Source of the DNA: a virus
IMG/VR virus record: IMGVR_UViG_3300042939_000222
Coordinates: 1-31,719 of that record
DNA length: 31,719 nt
Reading direction: 5' to 3' (one strand)
Shown here: piece after piece, positions 26,551-31,719 of the stretch
How positions within the stretch are numbered: the first letter of the stretch is position 1
How the letters are laid out: each line of letters opens with the position of its first letter
Notes under the pieces: model-generated
Seen by the model: only the letters and a program-made list of their open reading frames with translations
Told to the model about the DNA's origin: nothing
Databases searched by the model: none
Position numbers and translations under genes: made by a program

Positions 26551-28035
26551 ATGGCCAACAAAATTGTTCTCAAGAAGTCCTCTGTTGTAGGACGAGTTCC
26601 CACAACGTCTGATTTAGAATATGGTGAATTAGCGCTTAATTACGCAGACGGCAAACTTTATTATAAGACTTCTGCAAACTCAATAGCGAGTCTTGGTGGG
26701 TCTACAAATCTAACACAGATTGATCGACAATCCTATACTGCGACAGCAGGTCAAACCACATTCGCTATCACATATGGAGTTCCATATGTAGACGTTTATA
26801 TCAACGGTGTACACCTAAGTGATGAAGATTACACCGCAACAAATGGTACTTCAATTGTATTAGCAGAAGCCTGCAGTGCGGGAGATCAAGTTGATTTAGT
26901 TGGTTACAGCGGAGGTGTAATTAGTGCAGCTCCAAAAGCCAACGGAGACCTGCTGATTTATAATTCTAGCACAAATTCGTGGGAGAACTTCCCTCAGGCT
27001 TCAGTCACAGTTGGAAACGCCAATAAGTGGACTACTGCTAGAACTCTTAGTTTCACTGGCGACGCCACTGGATCAATGTCTGTCGATGGATCGGCGAATG
27101 CTTCAGCAGCTCTCACTCTAGCTAACTCAGGTGTAACTGCAGGATCTTATGGATCTGCAAGCGCAGTTCCAGTCATAACAGTAGACGCAAAGGGAAGAGT
27201 AACTTCTCTAAGTACTACGTCTGTTGCAGGTATATCAAACACTGGTTTTAATTCAACGACAGGCACACTATCGATTAGTACTTCAGCTGGTACTACCTAT
27301 GTCGAAGATCTTGGAATAGGTACTTCTGATACTCCAACATTTGCTGGCATTTTCACAACTGGTAATGCAATAATCGGCGGAGTTTTAGCAGTTTCTGGTG
27401 AATTCAATAGTATTGGTATAGACGATAATTCTACACAGACGTCTATCATACTGCAACCAGGTAGTGCCACTAATATAACTTTTAATGCAACTGAGTTCTT
27501 TGGTTCAGCTTCTGCTACAAGTGGGACATTCAATTTATTCAACAGAGCGAGTGACGCCTCTGGAAATTACAATGGTCCTTCGACAGTAAATGCTTTTAGA
27601 GGTGCGACAGCTGTAACCATTGGTGCTGATAACGGAACTTTGACAGCAGCTAATAATTTGACTGTAACTGGTACAACTACATTAAATTCTATCAATCAAA
27701 AATCCGGCGCTAACACTATAGCAAATCAGGCAGTAATTCGAGCAACTGTAGCGACAACTGCTCAGACTGCTGTTGATACTTTCTCAGCAGCAACTTATAG
27801 ATCTGCAAAATACATTGTTCAAATAACACAGGGAACAAACTATCAGTCTTCAGAGATAATGATACTTCATGATGGCACTACAACATCCACTGCAGAATAC
27901 GCAATGATGAATACCGGTGGAACACTTGGAACTTTTAGTAGTGACATCAGTGGAGGAAACGTAAGACTCTTAGTTACGATGGCTTCGGGAACATCAGCAA
28001 CTATAAATATATCAAGAACGACTATCGTCGTATAA
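26551..28035 (+). CDS. Tail fiber-like structural protein with Mtd-N-like start
   Basis: A 494-residue protein that begins a new unit after the terminator. The N-terminus (IVLKKSSVVGRVPTTSDLEY, then GELALNYADGKLYYK) is a well-known start of fibers in marine myoviruses and resembles an Mtd-N virion-binding domain. Residues about 80-110 (VDVYINGVHLSDEDYTATNG) form a small beta domain common in phage fibers. The middle has the TARTLSFTGD module and VPVITVDAKGRV. The C-terminal 80 residues (from about 416: YRSAKYIVQITQGTNYQSSE, and on to NISRTTIVV) look like a conserved compact head domain. Start codon choice is supported by AGGA seven bases before. No chaperone domain is present. Confidence 0.75.
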   Translation: MANKIVLKKSSVVGRVPTTSDLEYGELALNYADGKLYYKTSANSIASLGGSTNLTQIDRQSYTATAGQTTFAITYGVPYVDVYINGVHLSDEDYTATNGTSIVLAEACSAGDQVDLVGYSGGVISAAPKANGDLLIYNSSTNSWENFPQASVTVGNANKWTTARTLSFTGDATGSMSVDGSANASAALTLANSGVTAGSYGSASAVPVITVDAKGRVTSLSTTSVAGISNTGFNSTTGTLSISTSAGTTYVEDLGIGTSDTPTFAGIFTTGNAIIGGVLAVSGEFNSIGIDDNSTQTSIILQPGSATNITFNATEFFGSASATSGTFNLFNRASDASGNYNGPSTVNAFRGATAVTIGADNGTLTAANNLTVTGTTTLNSINQKSGANTIANQAVIRATVATTAQTAVDTFSAATYRSAKYIVQITQGTNYQSSEIMILHDGTTTSTAEYAMMNTGGTLGTFSSDISGGNVRLLVTMASGTSATINISRTTIVV

Positions 28036-28039
28036 TTAA

Positions 28040-28059
28040 CTCGTGGATAGGGAAACGAG
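28040..28059 (+). promoter_or_regulatory. Possible hairpin holding the ribosome binding site of the last fiber gene
   Basis: CTCGT and ACGAG pair around a ten-base loop GGATAGGGAA that holds the likely Shine-Dalgarno; the ATG at 28060 follows the stem directly. The stem is only five pairs, so it may be chance or a mild translation control. Confidence 0.3.
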
Positions 28060-31000
28060 ATGGCCAATGAATTCGTAGTCAAGAATGGGCTGATTACGCC
28101 CACAGTGCAGCTGCCTGGAGCAACTTCAGGCTCAATCACAATATCAGCCCCAGCCGTAGCAGGAACCACCACGATCGCGCTACCAGCGACCGCAGGTACG
28201 ATCGTTACGACTGGTGATACTGGAACCGTCACCAACACAATGTTGGCGGGGTCTATTGCTAATAACAAATTAGTAAATTCGACTATATCGGGTACAGCGC
28301 TTGGATCTACTTTACCAACGCTAACTCTTTCAGTTTCTGGTACTGGATTAGCAGGATCGGCGACCTACAACGCCACCGGTGCTGCAACGTTCACAGTAAC
28401 AAGTAATGCGACAAGTGCAAACACAGCATCTACGATTGTGTCAAGAGACTCGTCAGGTAATTTTGTTGCAGGTACGATCACAGCAGCTTTAGTTGGTAAT
28501 GCTTCGACAGCTACTACACTTCAAACTGCACGAACTATTTCCCTATCAGGCGATGTAGTTGGAAGTGTGTCTTTCGACGGTAGCGGAAATGCAAATATTG
28601 CAACAACTATTCAAGCCGATTCAGTAGCTCTTGGAACAGATACGACTGGTAACTATGTAGCTACTGTTGCTGTTTCAGGCACTGGCTTATCTGTTACTGG
28701 ATCAGGATCTGAGACAGCAGCAGTTACTATCACATCAAATGCGACAAACGCCAATACTGCGTCTACTATCGTTGCTCGCGATGCATCAGGTAATTTCACT
28801 GCAGGAACTATTACAGCAGCACTAAGCGGTAATGCAACTACTGCAAGTGCACTTCAGACAGCACGAACAATAAGTCTAACCGGTGATGTTACAGGAAGTG
28901 TGTCATTTGACGGATCAGGAAATGCTGCGATCTCAACGACTATTCAGCCCGACTCTGTCGCACTAGGCACAGACACCACCGGCAACTACATGGTGAACGT
29001 GACTGGAGGAACAGGTGTTTCTGTATCACACACTCAGGGTGAAGGTTCTACTGCTACGGTTTCTATTGGCCAAGCAGTTGGAACAACCGACAATGTAACT
29101 TTTAACAACGTTACGGTTAATGGCACACTTACTTCAGATGATATCACCAGTGCAAACATTAGTGTTACCGGTAACGCAACGATCACTGGCAACCTTACAG
29201 TAAGTGGGACTACAACTACAGTTAATTCTACGACTGTCGCACTTGCAGATTTAAATTTAGAATTAGCACGCAATGCTGCAAATGCTGCCCAAGCAAATGG
29301 TGCAGGTATTACAGTTACAGGTCCTACGACCGCGGCTACTTTCACGTATACGTCAGCAGATGATCGCTGGAATCTAAATAAGAATCTAAACGTCACTACA
29401 GTGTTTGGTGCACTGAGTGGCAATGCTTCAACTGCTAGCACGCTTCAGACTGCCCGTACTATTGCTCTAAGTGGAGATGTTGCTGGCAGTGTATCCTTCA
29501 ATGGATCTTCTGATGTAACTATAAGCACTACGATTCAGCCGAACAGTGTCGCTCTTGGTACTGACACTACCGGTAACTACATGATAGATGTTACTGCGGG
29601 TGGTGGAATAACTATCTCTCACACTCAAGGTGAGGGTTCTACCGCCACAATATCACACACTGATACAAGTTCAGTTGGTAATTTATCAAGTGATAATTCA
29701 GGTAACACATTTATTCAAGACATCAGCTTTACATTTGATACGTATGGTCACGTAACAGGTGCCTCAGTTGCTACTGGAACAGTCGTTGAAGCTGATACTC
29801 TTGCAACTGTAACTGCACGAGGAAATAGTACAAGCACATCTTTAGCATTGACTGGAACAAATCCTATTTCGCTGCAGGGCAATTCTAATAACGCAACGTA
29901 TACACAAAGTGTAATATACGCAAATCAAAATAATACGTCAGCAAATGATTCGAATGGTATATTCATTGAGCGTGGTAGAATAACAGACAGTGCTTCTGCA
30001 GAAATACGCAATTTTGTTATAGGTGCTCGCGGTGGGCAAATTCAATGGAAATTAGATGGGTCTGGTAATACATCGCAAACAGGATATGCAAGTCTTACTT
30101 CTAACAGTGCACAATTAAGATTATCCCGAACAGATGCTTCTGGCCCAGCGTGGTCATTTTATAGTTGGGCTTCAGGATTAAATATTTTTCCAGCAACTGC
30201 CTCTACAATTTGGATTGGACGAGATGGTGGCAATACTGATATGCAGTTGCATAATGGAAATCTATATGCTCCTATAATGTATGACACTAATAACACTTCT
30301 TATTACGTAGATCCAAATTCGGGTACTAGCGCATATCTCGCCGGTATAGTAAAAACAAATAACGAGCGATTAGTACTTCGTGATGATTCTATTGAAGTAC
30401 ACGCTACTGATAATGATACTGCCGGTATTGCAATGAATTATTATGGTTATGCAAGTGGCACTACGAGATTTCGAAACTTCAATGTATATGATGGAAAAGG
30501 AAATAATAGATTAAATGTTTATGGCCAAAATAATTATACACAAGCGACTGGAAGTTTAAGAGCTCCTTTATTTTATGATTCAGATAACACCGCATACTAC
30601 ACAGATCCAAACACTGCAACATCTGCGAATTTTTATGGATCAGTAAATGCTGCTACGTATAATCTTGCAGGATTATTAGTTAATGCAAGCGGAAGTGCTT
30701 CTACTGGAGGCGCTATCGCTATTCAGCAAGTAACATCTGAAGGTTGGACAGGCATATTTGCAGATTATGAACCATATACTGGATGGGGATTATGGCACGA
30801 CAATCCAAATAATTATTTCTTAATAACTGCTGAAAGCGATACAGGTAATATTGCTTCAAACAGTGTTCCTTCTCGTTCGTCAGGAAATAGAACTGCATAT
30901 ACTAAATTTAGGTTTCAACAAGGAGACGCCATTGGTATTGCTGGAGGATCTTGGCGAGCACCTATATTCTATGATTCTAATGATACAACGTATTACTTAG

Positions 31001-31719
31001 ATCCAAACGGCAAAAGTGAATTAAACTCACTTGATTTGGGGTACACTAGCGGACAAGTATACAACACTGCTGGACAAGGTACACTATTCTTTAATAATCA
31101 CGGCGAAAGTGATATTCAAGGATATTCTATTGGAACTACGCTAGAAAATTATGGTGGTAACTATACAAAACTAACTTTAGATTGGCACACTGGCATTAAA
31201 ATAGGTGCTTGGTATGGTTATGGCGGTATACGGTTCTATAATAATTCTATTAAATATTATGGAGGAAGTGAAGTATTTTCTATTGCTAAAGGTGACAATC
31301 ATGTAAGAGTAGAAAACAATCTATATGCACCGATACTTTATGATTTGAATAATACTGGTTATTATGTAGATCCAGCAAGTACGGATTACTCTGCTAGATT
31401 GGCAGGAAATCTTTATTTCACTAGTTACCCAAAAATTGGTATTGAAGATGCCGGAATGGATTGTTATCTGTATATAACAGATCAGAATCCTACTATCGAT
31501 GGCATAGGGTATGGTGGTGAATTTTATTTTTATGGTGATAAATCTATTTCGTCATCGTATTTAAATTTTGGAGGGGCAATAGTTGAAAATATACTAAGAG
31601 CAAATAGTTCTTTACGAGCACCAATATTCTATGATTCAAATAATACGAATTATTATGTAGATCCAGCAAGTACTAGTATAACAAATGTTTTCAAAGCTAA
31701 TTATTTTTGTGGATTAGAT
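28060..31719 (+). CDS. Very long tail fiber, 3' truncated by the window
   Basis: The frame is open without a stop from ATG 28060 to the end (1220 codons), so the protein is longer than this. It starts MANEFVVKNGLITPTVQL, followed by an AGTTTIALPATAGTIVTTGD spacer. Two tandem 111-residue units (28402-29067) and a third partial copy (29419-29658) contain TLQTARTI, GSVSFDGS and SVALGTDTTGNY. A TTTVNST module lies near 29188-29400. The distal part (30268-31665) has five 16-residue modules like APIFYDSNNTNYYVDP, separated by variable beta domains rich in Gly and aromatic residues. This looks like a shaft followed by a receptor-binding region; an S74 chaperone downstream is likely but cannot be seen. 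The first 180 bases are GC-rich compared with the rest. Confidence 0.85.
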   Translation, partial: MANEFVVKNGLITPTVQLPGATSGSITISAPAVAGTTTIALPATAGTIVTTGDTGTVTNTMLAGSIANNKLVNSTISGTALGSTLPTLTLSVSGTGLAGSATYNATGAATFTVTSNATSANTASTIVSRDSSGNFVAGTITAALVGNASTATTLQTARTISLSGDVVGSVSFDGSGNANIATTIQADSVALGTDTTGNYVATVAVSGTGLSVTGSGSETAAVTITSNATNANTASTIVARDASGNFTAGTITAALSGNATTASALQTARTISLTGDVTGSVSFDGSGNAAISTTIQPDSVALGTDTTGNYMVNVTGGTGVSVSHTQGEGSTATVSIGQAVGTTDNVTFNNVTVNGTLTSDDITSANISVTGNATITGNLTVSGTTTTVNSTTVALADLNLELARNAANAAQANGAGITVTGPTTAATFTYTSADDRWNLNKNLNVTTVFGALSGNASTASTLQTARTIALSGDVAGSVSFNGSSDVTISTTIQPNSVALGTDTTGNYMIDVTAGGGITISHTQGEGSTATISHTDTSSVGNLSSDNSGNTFIQDISFTFDTYGHVTGASVATGTVVEADTLATVTARGNSTSTSLALTGTNPISLQGNSNNATYTQSVIYANQNNTSANDSNGIFIERGRITDSASAEIRNFVIGARGGQIQWKLDGSGNTSQTGYASLTSNSAQLRLSRTDASGPAWSFYSWASGLNIFPATASTIWIGRDGGNTDMQLHNGNLYAPIMYDTNNTSYYVDPNSGTSAYLAGIVKTNNERLVLRDDSIEVHATDNDTAGIAMNYYGYASGTTRFRNFNVYDGKGNNRLNVYGQNNYTQATGSLRAPLFYDSDNTAYYTDPNTATSANFYGSVNAATYNLAGLLVNASGSASTGGAIAIQQVTSEGWTGIFADYEPYTGWGLWHDNPNNYFLITAESDTGNIASNSVPSRSSGNRTAYTKFRFQQGDAIGIAGGSWRAPIFYDSNDTTYYLDPNGKSELNSLDLGYTSGQVYNTAGQGTLFFNNHGESDIQGYSIGTTLENYGGNYTKLTLDWHTGIKIGAWYGYGGIRFYNNSIKYYGGSEVFSIAKGDNHVRVENNLYAPILYDLNNTGYYVDPASTDYSARLAGNLYFTSYPKIGIEDAGMDCYLYITDQNPTIDGIGYGGEFYFYGDKSISSSYLNFGGAIVENILRANSSLRAPIFYDSNNTNYYVDPASTSITNVFKANYFCGLD
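28402..29658 (+). repeat. Tandem 333-bp units plus one partial copy in the last fiber gene
   Basis: Units 28402-28734 and 28735-29067 encode the same 111-residue pattern, starting SNATxANTASTIV. A third copy of the second part is at 29419-29658. Units 2 and 3 share HTQGEGSTAT at their ends. Confidence 0.88.
30268..31665 (+). repeat. Five dispersed YYxDP modules in the last fiber gene
   Basis: Modules at 30268-30315, 30562-30609, 30958-31005, 31327-31374 and 31618-31665 are each exactly 16 codons, pattern A-P-[IL]-x-[FY]-Y-D-x-[ND]-[ND]-T-x-Y-Y-x-D-P. The inserts between them differ in length and sequence. Confidence 0.9.

Noticed and set aside
28060-31719. Diversity-generating retroelement target in the fiber
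   Set aside because: No reverse transcriptase, no template repeat and no adenine-specific mismatch pattern are visible in the window; the target could only be judged with the missing 3' end.

Overview
The window looks like part of the late structural region of a large, AT-rich, T4-like contractile-tailed phage, most similar in gene content and order to the marine T4-like myoviruses (cyanophage and pelagiphage relatives). It has a T4-type baseplate gene set (53, 27-like, 5, PAAR, 25, 6, 7, 8), a DUF4815 structural protein, and a run of modular fiber genes. All 18 genes are on the + strand and almost touch or overlap. There are no tRNAs, no integrase, no replication genes and no photosynthesis genes, so the host cannot be named from this segment. 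Every identification comes from reading protein motifs and gene order; no database was searched.

Positions 1-4522 hold the end of a gp53-like wedge protein, a gp27-like hub protein, a long gp5 (OB fold, T4-type lysozyme, beta-helical needle and a C-terminal M15-type peptidase) and a PAAR tip protein. Together they form the central cell-puncturing device. Positions 4536-12665 hold the wedge proteins gp25, gp6, a gp7-like protein with an unusual array of six ETDQRRWS repeats, a small conserved structural protein and a repeat-expanded gp8. Positions 12718-18520 hold a 1861-residue DUF4815 protein in the place of T4 gp10, with a possible carbohydrate-binding insertion, then a 74-residue coiled-coil protein.

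Positions 18524-31719 are a fiber region. It contains a collar-domain short-fiber-like protein, a 1122-residue fiber with a self-cleaving S74 chaperone, an Ig-like accessory protein, a 79-residue accessory protein, a 797-residue fiber, a 494-residue fiber and the first 1220 codons of a very long fiber that runs off the end. The last gene is open from 28060 to the window end. The fibers share attachment motifs, spacer modules and tandem duplications, which suggests evolution by module shuffling.

Regulation that can be seen is sparse. Five junctions carry an [A/G]ATAAATA box one base away from the T4 late promoter TATAAATA. One strong intrinsic terminator lies at 26501-26526. Most neighbouring genes overlap at ATGA or TAATG, which suggests translational coupling. 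The observations most worth following up are the Rhs-like repeat array in gp7, the two-enzyme gp5, a short GC-rich start of the last fiber gene, and a shared C-terminal motif on two neighbouring proteins.
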